Source: Kitagawia praeruptora (Eukaryota > Streptophyta > Magnoliopsida > Apiales > Apiaceae). From it: a stretch of 64,000 bases of DNA. The DNA lies in contig CM075345.1 in NCBI GenBank assembly GCA_037693485.1, forward strand, positions 121,046,001 to 121,110,000, written 5' to 3'. Under the pieces are notes generated by a model, which saw only the letters and a list, made by a program, of their open reading frames with translations, was not told the origin of the DNA and searched no databases. Both the position numbers and the translations under genes were made by a program. This document shows, piece after piece, positions 1 through 9,335 of this stretch (positions are counted from its first letter, which is position 1; each line of letters starts with the position of its first letter).

Positions 1-2
1 AT

Positions 3-590
3 AAAGAAGACTTTAGCTATCAGTCAGAAATTGAAGAATACTCTGGCATGAATCTATATTTGGATGAATTGTCAGAAGTAAGAGGAATTGACAAGTACAA
101 TAATCTGCCTGAGAGATTAGTGTTTGTCTACAAGGGAGGAAATCAGAGGACATGGCCATTACAGAAGGTTCTTGGAGAGAATTATCATACATTGACCAAA
201 GTGTTCTCAGCTTTCAAGAGACACACAGGGTTCTCTGAGACAGCTAGAAGGGAGATAATTAGCAGAATAGAAGAAATAAGGAGAGAATAGAACTCACCCT
301 CAAGTCTACCAAAGAAAATGAAGATCCCATATAATGGACAGAAAATCCACATTCAACCCTTTTGGATGATGGAGTTCAGGGATGAAGAGGGCACTAGGAG
401 ATTCTTCAGGTTAGAAGACCAACTGTCAAAGGCAAGTTCTGAATACCTAAGATGGTTACAACTAAAGCTAAATCCAAAAGTTGTTGAAGAAGATGCCTTC
501 TATAGGCAACTCCAAGTGCAAATTGAGTCCAACTCTGCCAAGGAAGGAAAGTCAAGGGTGCAGCCAACCAGAGAGAGGAAACATCATTAA
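3..590 (+). pseudogene. copia-A downstream ORF, C-terminal part, one internal stop
   Basis: One frame is open from the window edge to a TAG at 288-290. It continues in the same frame, with an ATG at 318, to a stop at 588-590. The first part contains LPERLVFVYKGG and RTWPLQKVL. The second is rich in charged residues and contains FWMMEFRDEEGTRRFFRLE. It lies just before the PPT and 3' LTR, where SIRE-type copia elements carry an extra, sometimes env-like, ORF. I recognise no enzymatic domain. It could be one protein with a nonsense mutation or two short ORFs; the shared frame favours the first. Confidence 0.55.
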
Positions 591-750
591 TTTGCTCAAT
601 CTAAAGGAGCACATCTCTGATAAGTTTCTTAAAGCTTTGTGTTTTTAATTTTTGTAGCTTAATACAATTTTTGCATACTGTAGTGTATATATCTTTAGGA
701 ATGTTTTGTTATCATCAAGGTTCTGAATTTATGCTTTACTACCATCAAGT

Positions 751-766
751 ATAAATTGGGGGAGAT
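751..766 (+). other. copia-A polypurine tract
   Basis: ATAAATTGGGGGAGAT lies directly before the LTR start at 767. It matches the position and sequence of the copia-B tract at 41044-41056. This is the expected plus-strand priming site. Confidence 0.85.
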
Positions 767-837
767 TGTTAGGAATATGTTGTAGTTGATGATAACTTAA
801 CACTCAAGCAAAATTGTATAAGTTAAGTTTTGTAACT

Positions 838-1147
838 GTCAACGGATAAGACATTATAACTCTATTCGTTGACAGGTAGCTCATCAACGGATGAGGTTTT
901 GTAGCATACTGTAATATCTCTATTTATCAGTTGATAGTGTTTTTATTCAGAGTCATGTTGACCATCAATGGATAGGCAGAATAGGGTAGCCAATTGTAAA
1001 TAAGCTATGCTATGTAATTCTGTCTAAGTGAAAGTGTATCAACGGATGAGAACAGGACTCTATCAACGGATACAACTCAAATCTACTCTATCAACGGATA
1101 CAGCTCAAACTACCATCAACGGATAACTGTGCACAACATCAACGGAT
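838..1147 (+). promoter_or_regulatory. TCAACGGAT motif array in copia-A U3
   Basis: NTCAACGGAT occurs at 838, 883, 1038, 1062, 1090, 1115 and 1138, with a one-mismatch copy at 964 and an inverted one-mismatch copy at 864-873. The last five are spaced 23-28 bp apart and end about 90 bp upstream of the TATA-like box at 1236. The position suggests protein-binding sites controlling the LTR promoter; the protein is unknown. Confidence 0.6.
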
Positions 1148-1235
1148 AATCATTCACACTTTATCCTATGCTAGCTGAGGATTAGCAGTTGATAAGGACA
1201 GGTTTGACTGACAGATCACATGGGTTGATAGTAGG

Positions 1236-1243
1236 TATAAAAA
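1236..1243 (+). promoter_or_regulatory. TATA-like box of copia-A LTR
   Basis: TATAAAAA lies about 470 bp into the LTR and just downstream of the motif array, a plausible core promoter. This rests on sequence and position only. Confidence 0.5.
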
Positions 1244-1752
1244 GCAGTATGGCAGCCATACTTTGGAAACACAGAAGAAAGAAGCATTCCATTTACACAT
1301 TACATACAAGAAAGGTGCAGGGGACATATCTGTTCACAAGGACAACCTTTCGGCTACATGTGGATTTGGAGTGGAGTAGCAAGTCAACTTTAATTAGATT
1401 AATATTATCTTATTCCTGTAGTACTTGTAAACTTGGGATATATAACCAAGTGTAACAACTCTTTAGAAATTAAGAAAACAGACATATTTGCTTAGGGTTT
1501 CTTGAATATCTCTAGAAGCAAAGAGTTGTAAAAACAGAAGCTGTGTACATTTGTATCACAGAGTTTTCTTCGAATAAAAGTCTCAGGTGGTACACTTAAC
1601 CACCTGATTTTTTATGTGTTTGTGAATCATTTCTCATTCAGCAATTATCTCCTTATAGATTTCTGTGGTTTTTATCAGAAATTTATAAATATCAAGAATT
1701 GTATTCAACCCCCCCTTCTACAATTATACAAGTGTGTAATCTGGGAATAACA

Positions 1753-2745
1753 ACTACGAATCATGTTGATAACAATCATGAACCTATGCTAGCATGGCAA
1801 TTTCTAAACCTCAAGATCCACTCTCGCTTCACAAGAGATTAACAGATTAGATGTTAGCAACGCATCTAACAATTAAGCATAACCATACGAGGATATCAAT
1901 GTACATCACACACAAATCTTTAAAGCATCAAGATACTAAAGCTACATAAATAATCCGTTAGAATCCCATGACAACGATTAGTTCATAACCGAACCGTTCG
2001 TCACCATGGGATCTGATGACAACATGATACTAAACAAAGTATTAACGATTACAAATAAACTAGAGTAATGAGTTAAGAAAATAGATCAGAAATCCAGAGT
2101 ATCGCCTAATTTAGAAGAATATAAAAGTAGATCTAAATCTCCGAATGCTGTCACGTCCTTCCGGGAATCCATCTCCAAGTCTGTCTCTCTATCTCTGGCT
2201 CTCTCTGTGTTTTTCTAAGTAGTTGTACGAAATACAATGATAGGTAGTGTTTATATAGGCCCTAGAATTCTTTTCCAACAAGAGAAGTCCAAAAATACAC
2301 TTTAAATTCGAAACAGAAAAGAATTTCAGGATTTTTCCAGGAGCTGGTAGCGCCCTTGCGTTGTGCTGTAGTGCCCCTGCGCTGTTCTTCACTATTCTGG
2401 CGCCCCTGCACTGTGTTGTAGCGCAGCCGCTGCCTGCATCTGCCAGGTAGTGTTTTTTTTGCTGATTTCTTCATTTTTTTCCATTCTCTTCCGTTTCTTT
2501 TGCACTAGCTGCCGTTCTTCAATTCCATTGACTTAAAATCTTCATGGTAGCATAAGGCAAGACTCTGTTCTTCATTCCAAGCTCAAATTCGACTCCAAAA
2601 TCAACGGAAATCACCAACCCTAGCCGACATAGTTAACCCTGTACAAATAGACGGAAACACATCAAAAACACAACATACTTGAGGCCAAGTTAATCAATTT
2701 AAGTCGATTAGAAGCGTTCCTAGCGGATATAAAATCCACTTATCA
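1753..2745 (-). repeat. gypsy-2 3' LTR, partial (993 bp)
   Basis: On the minus strand it begins TGATAAGTGGATTTTATATC at 2745 and runs to 1753, where copia-A cuts it, so its end is missing. It aligns closely to 55461-56338 plus 58565-58673 of the 5' LTR. A TATA-like box (TATATAAA on the minus strand) lies at 2250-2257. GC-rich repeats of the form GCGCCCCTGCGC lie at about 2348-2440. Confidence 0.88.
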
Positions 2746-3967
2746 CACCCCAAAACTTAAACCGATGCTTGTCCTCAAGCATAAAATAGACTCGACACTA
2801 CCTAATGCAATGCAATGCATGTATGCAACTAATATGAAAATGCAACGATCCCCTTAGATTAACCAAAACCAATAAACAAGCAAACATCTCAAAGAATGCA
2901 ACTAAATCCGAATAGAGCTCAACTAAGTCCCCGTATACTAACAATACATCAACAGAAACGTGCGTATGTGCGATGCTCATCAGATATACTCCTAATACTA
3001 GATCAAAATCATACATATTCTTCGCCAAGACAATTACAAGTTTATAAATAAAATAGACGATAAACACTTCATAACCTAGGAACATCTCCATCATCATTCG
3101 AGTTAGACAGGAATTCATGCTTTATTACTAACAACTACTACACATGATACTATATACAATAACGCATGCTTATTTAACCGTGCAATGGATGAGACCCCTA
3201 AAGGCTTATACAATAATACCCATGTAGCGAGCGTTAGGTTAGTGGATCCCAGACTATAAAAGCCTTAGGTCACTAGGCACAAAGTCCTCTAGAACTTAAT
3301 TGCTCGAGTATTAAAGAGCTCACCCTGGTTAATTTTGCATATAAACATTCACATAAAAAAAAATTCAATGTAATCTGGAATGAGTATTCTCATCCAACCC
3401 TAGACTACTCATAAAAACATGAGCCGGCTACTAGCCATTTGACGCCTAGCCATTATTAACACTATTAACAATTAGCATGAAATCCCTGGTTTCCCCCAAA
3501 CTTATATTTTAATGCTCCTACGCTATCAAGGGAATAACGAAAATTCTAAATATAAACAAGTGATTAAATCTCAAACAACCAAACAAGCATGACCTCAACA
3601 TAGCCCAAAAGCAAACGATGAGACTGTGTAAAAATTGTGTTTCTGAAGCATGCAAGTCAATTTCATAAGAACTATAAATCAACCCTCTATTCATCATTAC
3701 CACACTCAATTAGACATCTACCTACCAATCAGAATTAGCTCATCCTAAGGGATCATGAAAATATGCCATGATATGCAACTAAATGAACTCACATGGTATA
3801 CGAAACAAAAACAAAATGTCCTATATGAATAAACATGCAAAAATATGAACAAATATGAATGAATTACCACTAAACATGCACAATATGATTCCTACATGAC
3901 AAAGACTCAAGTAACACTACTTATCCCCTAAATCAACCTCAAACTTGAAATATTCAATGTCCCCATT
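2746..3967 (-). other. gypsy-2 3' noncoding region with PPT
   Basis: This is the 3' untranslated part of gypsy-2 between the env-like remnant and the 3' LTR. Its polypurine tract reads AAGTTTTGGGGTG on the minus strand (2746-2758). It aligns in blocks to 14047-15471 of gypsy-1 but lacks the conserved block seen at 15280-15408. Short open frames here are not supported as genes. It ends at 3967, where copia-B inserted; CCATT at 3963-3967 is the left TSD. Confidence 0.75.
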
Positions 3968-4144
3968 TGTTAGGAATAATTCATGAGTTGTGATGTTAAG
4001 AATTGAATTTTACTTATACTTCTTGTATATCCTGATCTTATAAAGGATTTAGCACTTTGTATAGGATATATGTGTTAGACAGTAATCTGTAGAATTAAGT
4101 CAGGAACAGTGCATCGAGTACTACATGTCAGGAACTGAGATCGA

Positions 4145-4238
4145 ATCCTGATATGTCAGGTCAAATACTGATCAAGTACTGATGGGATGGTCAGATCCTG
4201 ATGCAAGATGGAATCCTGATATCAGTCGTGTTACTGAT
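4145..4238 (+). promoter_or_regulatory. ATCCTGAT / TACTGAT motif array in copia-B U3
   Basis: ATCCTGAT occurs at 4145, 4195 and 4213, and TACTGAT at 4166, 4177 and 4232, with GTCAGG between. The array lies about 180 bp upstream of the TATA-like box at 4415. The 3' LTR and the solo LTR at 12718 carry related motifs. The same octamer recurs around the antisense ORF at 36574-36942. Confidence 0.5.
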
Positions 4239-4414
4239 GATGTCATTATGGATGCTACAGAAACTGGCAAGTGCTATAAAAAAGGATCTTGTTTGAGGAA
4301 CAAGCAAGAAGATATTATGAAGGAAAGAATTTTCTATTGATGGAAACTATCAACTGGACGGCAGAACATTGTCATGTATAGATTATCTTTCTATGATTAG
4401 TTGATAGGTAGCAT

Positions 4415-4422
4415 TATAAATA
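4415..4422 (+). promoter_or_regulatory. TATA-like box of copia-B 5' LTR
   Basis: TATAAATA is conserved at the same place in the 3' LTR (41505-41512) and in the solo LTR (13158-13165). It is likely the LTR core promoter. Confidence 0.55.
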
Positions 4423-4601
4423 CTCTCTATATCATTGTAAAAAGTGTACGTAAGTTCGAGTTGTGAGTTTTGTATGCGTAGCTCTGTATAAGGTTTGTAT
4501 TCGAGATTTCGAAACAAACAGAGAGAGAGAGATTTATTTTGTCAGCAGCTGCTTAAGGTATTTGTACACCTTTGGTAGAGTTTGTATTTGATCTTATTAA
4601 T

Positions 4602-6109
4602 TGATAAGTGGATTTTATATCCACTTGGAATGTTCCATATCGGCTTAAATTGGTGTACTTGGACTCAAGTTTGTGGTATTTTTGATGTGTTTTGCTTAAT
4701 TGTGCAGGTTTGCAAGAATGTCGATTAGGGGTGAACTCTCCGTTGTTTTTGGAGTTGATTATGATATGGAATGCATGATGGTGTCTCAATATCAACTATC
4801 AAGAGGATTAAAAGTCAATGGATTGAAGACGGGAAGTTAGTGCAAGAAGAACGGAGAAATCAGTGCTCGGCAGGAACTTAACGCGCCTGCAGCGCATGGG
4901 CATGCGCCAGGAGCGCACAAAACATAGGAATAACGTGCTGGCAGCGCGTGGCGTGCGCCTGAGGCGCGTAGCTTCGCTGGAAAATTTTGAAAAAGACCGT
5001 TTTGCCCCTATTTCGAATTCTAATTGTATTTTTGGAACCCAAACCTATTTCTAGTTGTATTATAGGTTGTTTTTCTTGTTGGGAAAGATAGTTAGGCCTA
5101 TATAAACACATCTTAGCCTTGTAAAATTGTATCATCAATTTATTATTGTAACTTAGATTTGCAAGGGAAAGAGTGGAAAAGGATTCAACACTCGGTGACA
5201 AGCACGGATCTAGATCTACTTCATCTTTTGTATACGTTGGATTATAGATTTGTTTTCTCAACTCTTTATTTTCATAATATTATTGCTTCTTTCTTCCATA
5301 TCTTGTTTATTATCATGTTTTCATCAAATCCCATGACGATGAACGGTTCAATTATGGGCTAATTGTTGTCATGGGATTCTAACGAATTTATTTATGGAAC
5401 TTAGTATCTTGATGCTTTAAAGATCTGTGTGTGGTGTATAATTGATATCCTCGTATGGTTATGCTTAATAGATAGATGCATCGCGAACATCTAATTTTTT
5501 AATCTCTTGTGAAGTGAAAGTGGATCTTGAGATTTAGAACTTGCCATGCTAGCATAGGTTCATAATTGTTTATTAATATGATTCGTGGTGTGAGATGAAA
5601 ATACTTATACTACCCTATGTGATCTTAATGGATAACTTGCTCTTCAACCGTTATGTTTTCAAATTCTATAGACATATAGGGTCTAAGCATAATTGGTGTC
5701 TATTCATCTTCTATCTCTTTTGTGGATGTATGTTTAGTTTGGTATGCGTATGCTGACAGGTAGCGTATACTTGTTTCGTGTTATCCGATCAGATATCAAA
5801 ACCACTGCACATAGTGATTAAGGGCGTCAGATCTAAGGGAAGTATTTAATGAAGTTAGGATCCCATGTTTATTCTCATATTAGTAATTCGATTCAAATCT
5901 CTTAGTTAATTTAATTCTTAGTTTAATCTTTTGCATCTTAGTATAACTAGTTAATCAAACCCGAATTTGTTACTTTTCCTAGCAGTGAATTAAAACCATA
6001 CATTGTTGCATAGGCATATTTACTGAGTAAAACTTAACCAGATCTCTGTGGAACGAACTTGAATTATATTACTTGTGACTACGTGCGCTTGCGTGATTAT
6101 AGCATAACA
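4602..6109 (+). repeat. gypsy-1 5' LTR (1508 bp)
   Basis: It starts TGATAAGTGG and ends AGCATAACA. It is 31 bp shorter than the 3' LTR; the main difference is a deletion near 4855, where the 3' LTR has an extra GA-rich segment. A TATA-like TATATAAA is at 5099-5106. A GC-rich cluster of palindromic GCGC motifs is at 4881-4975. Open frames inside, including the one at 4878-5261, have no support as genes. Confidence 0.95.
5099..5106 (+). promoter_or_regulatory. TATA-like box of gypsy-1 5' LTR
   Basis: TATATAAA sits about 500 bp into the LTR, with the same box at 16000-16007 in the 3' LTR and, on the minus strand, at 2250-2257 and 55958-55965 in gypsy-2. Conservation across two elements supports a core promoter. 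Confidence 0.55.
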
Positions 6110-6115
6110 AGTTTT

Positions 6116-6133
6116 TGGCGCCGCTACCGGGGA
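6116..6133 (+). other. gypsy-1 primer binding site, tRNA-Asp-like
   Basis: TGGCGCCGCTACCGGGGA lies six bases after the LTR end. It matches the site complementary to the 3' end of plant tRNA-Asp, as known for Athila elements, with two mismatches. Confidence 0.85.
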
Positions 6134-6247
6134 TCATCGGTGTTTTATTTTTGGTTTATGTGCTTGTCAATAGTGGTCGTTAGCGTACACTGACTCGGAT
6201 TCTTACTTAGTTGTTTATTTCGTGGTGTTTCAGGTACTTAAGTTTGT

Positions 6248-7725
6248 ATACGAACACGCTTACAAGCTCGTTTGGAAGAACTGGCGGAAGACGATCGTGT
6301 AGAGAATTTAGAGAATAAGCACGAGGAAGCTGAAACTACAGTCAAGATGGCAGATGCAGCAGCAGCTAAGGCTTTGAAGGAGTATTCTCAGCCAAAGATC
6401 AATGATATCCAGTCTAGTATTATCAGGCCGGCCATCACGGCTAATAACTTTGAAATCAAGCCGGGCACTATTCAGATGGTACAGAATTCGGTTAAGTTTG
6501 GGGGTGCTTCTACGGAGGATCCTAACATGCATATTCGGGACTTTATCGAGATCTGTGATACTTTCAAGTTCAATGGTGTTTTGGATGATGCTATCAAGTT
6601 GAGGATCTTGCTTAGAAGTTTCTTACTAAATTCTTCCCTATGGCGAAAACTACAGCAATAAGGAACCAGCTAACTCAATTTCAGCAGCAATCTGGAGAAT
6701 CTTTGTGTAAGGCTTGGGAACGATACAAGGAGATGCTTCGTAGGTGTCCACATCATGGTATGCCTAACTGGATGATTATCAACAGTTTCTACAATGGGCT
6801 GGGAGCACAATCCAGACCTATGCTAGATGCAGCATCAGGAGGAGCTCTGTGGGCTAAGAGCTACGATGAAGCTTATGAACTTATTGAGACGATGGCTGCT
6901 AATGAATATCAGAATCCAACCCAGAGGCTTTCTCAAGGCAAGGTAGCAGGTTTGTTTGAGTTGGATACAGCTTCAGCTATTGCAGCTCAGTTGAAGGCTT
7001 TGACTATGAAGGTGGATTCTCTAGAAAATTATGGAATTCAGCAGGTGGCTAGTGTTTGTGAGTTATGTGCGGGAGCACATGAGACGAATCAGTGTGCTAT
7101 CTCTTCAGAATCAGCACAGTTCGTGAGTAATTTCCAGAGACCTACTGCACCAGTTCCGGCTACTTATCATCTTAGCAACAGGAATCATCCCAATTTTAGC
7201 TGGAGCAACAATCAAGGTGTACAACAACCTTATCCGCAAGCGAAGCCATTCAATCAAGGCTATCAACAGCCTTATGCTCCGAGGGCATCATATCAACCTC
7301 CGGGATTTCAGCAGCAATAACCCCAGGCTCATGCGGGGCAATCTTCTAATGAAAAATTAGAGATGGATGAGATGAGGATGATGATGAAGAACCTGACAGC
7401 TTCTCAAAAGATCTTGGAAAACCAGATGGGACAGATTACAAGTGCCTTACTAAATATGCAACAAGGAACTCTTCCTAGCAATACAGAGACAAATCCAGGC
7501 AGGAGGGACAACAAAGAACAGGTGAAAGCTGTGACTTTGAGATCAGGAAAGGTTACATCAGATCCGAAACCAGCCACTACAGAAAATGAAGAAGTGCAGA
7601 ATCAACAAGTTGAAAAATCTGCAATGCCCAAAATTGAGAAATCTGACATAGTAGCTGATGAGGTAGATGGTGAAGTAGAGAAGAGCAAGGAACCTATTAA
7701 ACCTTCTGTGGAGCAGTCTACTTAG
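6248..7725 (+). pseudogene. gag: gypsy-1 gag, broken
   Basis: This encodes the capsid/nucleocapsid protein. The start expected from gypsy-2 (an ATG followed by RTRSE) reads ATA at 6248, so the start codon is lost. The N-terminal part is open to about 6600. There a 79-bp deletion relative to gypsy-2, at a GAGG microhomology, shifts the frame, and the new frame carries a TAG at 6613 where gypsy-2 has CAG. The open stretch 6640-7320 holds the capsid end and a zinc-knuckle-like CELCAGAHETNQC (C-x2-C-x3-H-x4-C). A TAA at 7318 separates it from 7363-7725, which contains AVTLRSGK and ends at TAG 7723. Confidence 0.9.
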
Positions 7726-8529
7726 ATCTATCCTCCTCCTCCATATCCTAGAAGACTCTAGAAGCAGAATTTGGATAAGAAGTTTGCTAAGTTTTTAGAG
7801 GTGTTCAAGAAGTTGCAGATTAACGTTCCGTTTGCAGAAGCTCTTGAACAAATGCCGAGCTATGCCAAGTTCATGAAGGGTATTCTTTCTCATAAATTGA
7901 AGCTCGATGAATTAGAGACCGTTGCTCTACCAGAGGAGTGTAGTGCCGTGCTGCAACAGAAGTTGCCACATAAGCTTAAAGATCCAGGAAGTTTCACCAT
8001 TCCGTGTACTATTGGCAACCTTTCTTTCAGCAAGTGCTTGTGTGATTTGGGAGCGAGCATCAATTTCATGCCCTTGTCAGTCTACATGCAACTTGGTCTA
8101 CCGGAACCAAAGCCAACTAACATCTCTTTGCAGTTGGCTGATCGTTCTATCACATATCCTAGAGGCATAGTGGAGGATGTCTTGGTGAAAGTTGATAAGC
8201 TCATCTTCCCTGCTGATTTTGTTATTTTGGATTTCGAGGAAGATAAGAAGATTCCTATAATCTTGGGAAGACCATTCTTGGCTACGGGCCGAACTTTGAT
8301 TGATGTGCAGAAAGGGGAACTCACTATGAGGGTACAAGACCAGAATGTCACTTTCAATGTCTTTAATGTAATGAAATTTCCATCAGAGGAAGAAGAGTGC
8401 TTGAAGGTGGATTTGGTGGATTCTGCAGTTACTACGGAGATTGAAAAATTTCTAAAGTCGGATTCTTTGGAAAAAGTTCTAGTGGGTGATGCTGATTTTG
8501 AAGAAGAAGATATAGCCGAGCAGTTATAA
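7726..8529 (+). pseudogene. pol: gypsy-1 aspartic protease region
   Basis: It is in the same frame as the end of gag. After a further stop at 7759 (CAG in gypsy-2) it is open from 7762 to 8526. The protease active-site segment is CDLGASINFMPLSVY, with the DLGA form seen in Athila-type proteins. The flap-side motif ILGRPFLATGR follows. Upstream FAKFLEVFKKLQINVPFAEAL is the conserved gag-protease linker. A TAA at 8527 replaces a Gln codon present in gypsy-2 and separates it from RT. Confidence 0.88.
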
Positions 8530-9335
8530 CAGTTGAATTCAGCTCCGTGGAGAAGGAAAGTTGACATGCCTTTTGAATCTCTTGGTTTAACAGAGTTGAA
8601 AAATTCAGAGGGGCGTCTTAAACCATCTATTGAGGAAGTGCCTACACTTGAACTTAAACCACTTCCTGAGCACTTGAGGTATGCTTTTCTTGGTGATGCA
8701 TCTACATTACCTGTTATTATTGCTTCTAACTTGTCAGCTAGTGCGGAAGAAAAGCTCTTGCGAATTCTGAGGGAGTTCAAGTCAGCAATTGGTTGGACCA
8801 TAGCAGATATCAAGGGAATCAGCCCTTCTTATTGCATGCATAAAATTCTGCTAGAGGAAGGAGCTAAACCTACTATGGAACATCATAGAAGACTTAATCC
8901 TATTATGAAAGAGGTGGTGAAGAAGGAAATTCTTAAGTGGTTAGATGCTGGTATTATCTATCCTATCTCAGACAGTTCTTGGGTGAGTCCGGTTCAATAT
9001 GTGCCGAAGAAAGGAGGCATGACAGTTGTTGCTAAGAGAAGAACGAGCTCATCCCTACTCGGACAGTCACGGGGTGGAGAGTTTGCATGGACTACCGGAA
9101 GCTCAACAAAGCCACAAGAAAAGACCACTTTCCTCTTCCATTCATTGATCAGATGTTAGACAGGTTGGCGGGACATGAGTATTATTGTTTACTTGATGGT
9201 TATTCTGGTTATAATTAGATTTGCATTGCTCCGGAAGATCAAGAAAAGACCATATTCACATGTCCTTTTGGTACTTTTGCTTTTCGTCGAGTCTCTTTCA
9301 GACTTTGTGGTGCTCCTGCTACTTTTCAAAGGTGC
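8530..9335 (+). pseudogene. pol: gypsy-1 reverse transcriptase, N-terminal part with frameshift and stop
   Basis: It is open to about 9034 and covers the RT entry region (SSWVSPVQYVPKKGGM). A 1-bp deletion near 9034 moves the reading to the frame used downstream; the apparent tail to 9159 is frameshifted. Sequence for the catalytic-core start (GWRVCMDYRKLN-like) follows in the new frame. A TAG at 9216, where gypsy-2 has CAG, breaks it again before the open stretch at 9336. The same region of gypsy-2 (45549-45900) is open. Confidence 0.88.

Larger units (their letters stand above)
1..1752 (+). mobile_element. copia-A: 3' end of a SIRE-like Ty1/copia retrotransposon
   Basis: Three parts are visible: the tail of an ORF downstream of pol, a purine-rich tract, and a complete 3' LTR starting TGTTAGGAATATG and ending AATAACA. 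The rest lies left of the window. It inserted into the 3' LTR of the minus-strand gypsy-2, whose sequence resumes at 1753. The first five bases there, ACTAC (1753-1757), should be the target duplication; the matching intact site is visible in the other gypsy-2 LTR near 55461. Placement in the SIRE group rests on the extra downstream ORF and the LTR/PPT layout shared with copia-B, and is inference. Confidence 0.85.
767..1752 (+). repeat. copia-A 3' LTR (986 bp)
   Basis: It starts TGTTAGGAATATG and ends GGGAATAACA, with the C-rich stretch near 1709 that is common before copia LTR ends. The U3 part carries an array of TCAACGGAT motifs (separate entry). A TATA-like TATAAAAA lies at 1236-1243. A partial reverse-complement copy of its first part is at 56341-56656. 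Confidence 0.9.
3968..4601 (+). repeat. copia-B 5' LTR, left part
   Basis: It starts TGTTAGGAATAATTC and matches the 3' LTR at 41057 onward. Gypsy-1 interrupts it after TTAAT (4597-4601). With the right part at 17016-17132 the LTR totals 751 bp, against 750 bp for the 3' LTR. Confidence 0.93.

Noticed and set aside
838..1147. CRISPR-like reading of the regularly spaced TCAACGGAT array
   Set aside because: The repeat is 9-10 bp, spacers are short and unequal, and it lies in a plant LTR.
4878..5261. 127-codon minus-strand ORF, with a relative at 15761-16162
   Set aside because: It lies in the two gypsy-1 LTRs, antisense to the promoter region, and is shared only because LTRs are copies.
8082..8813. 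243-codon minus-strand ORF opposite the gypsy-1 protease
   Set aside because: It is the shadow of the protease/RT coding frame; codons mirror the sense protein.
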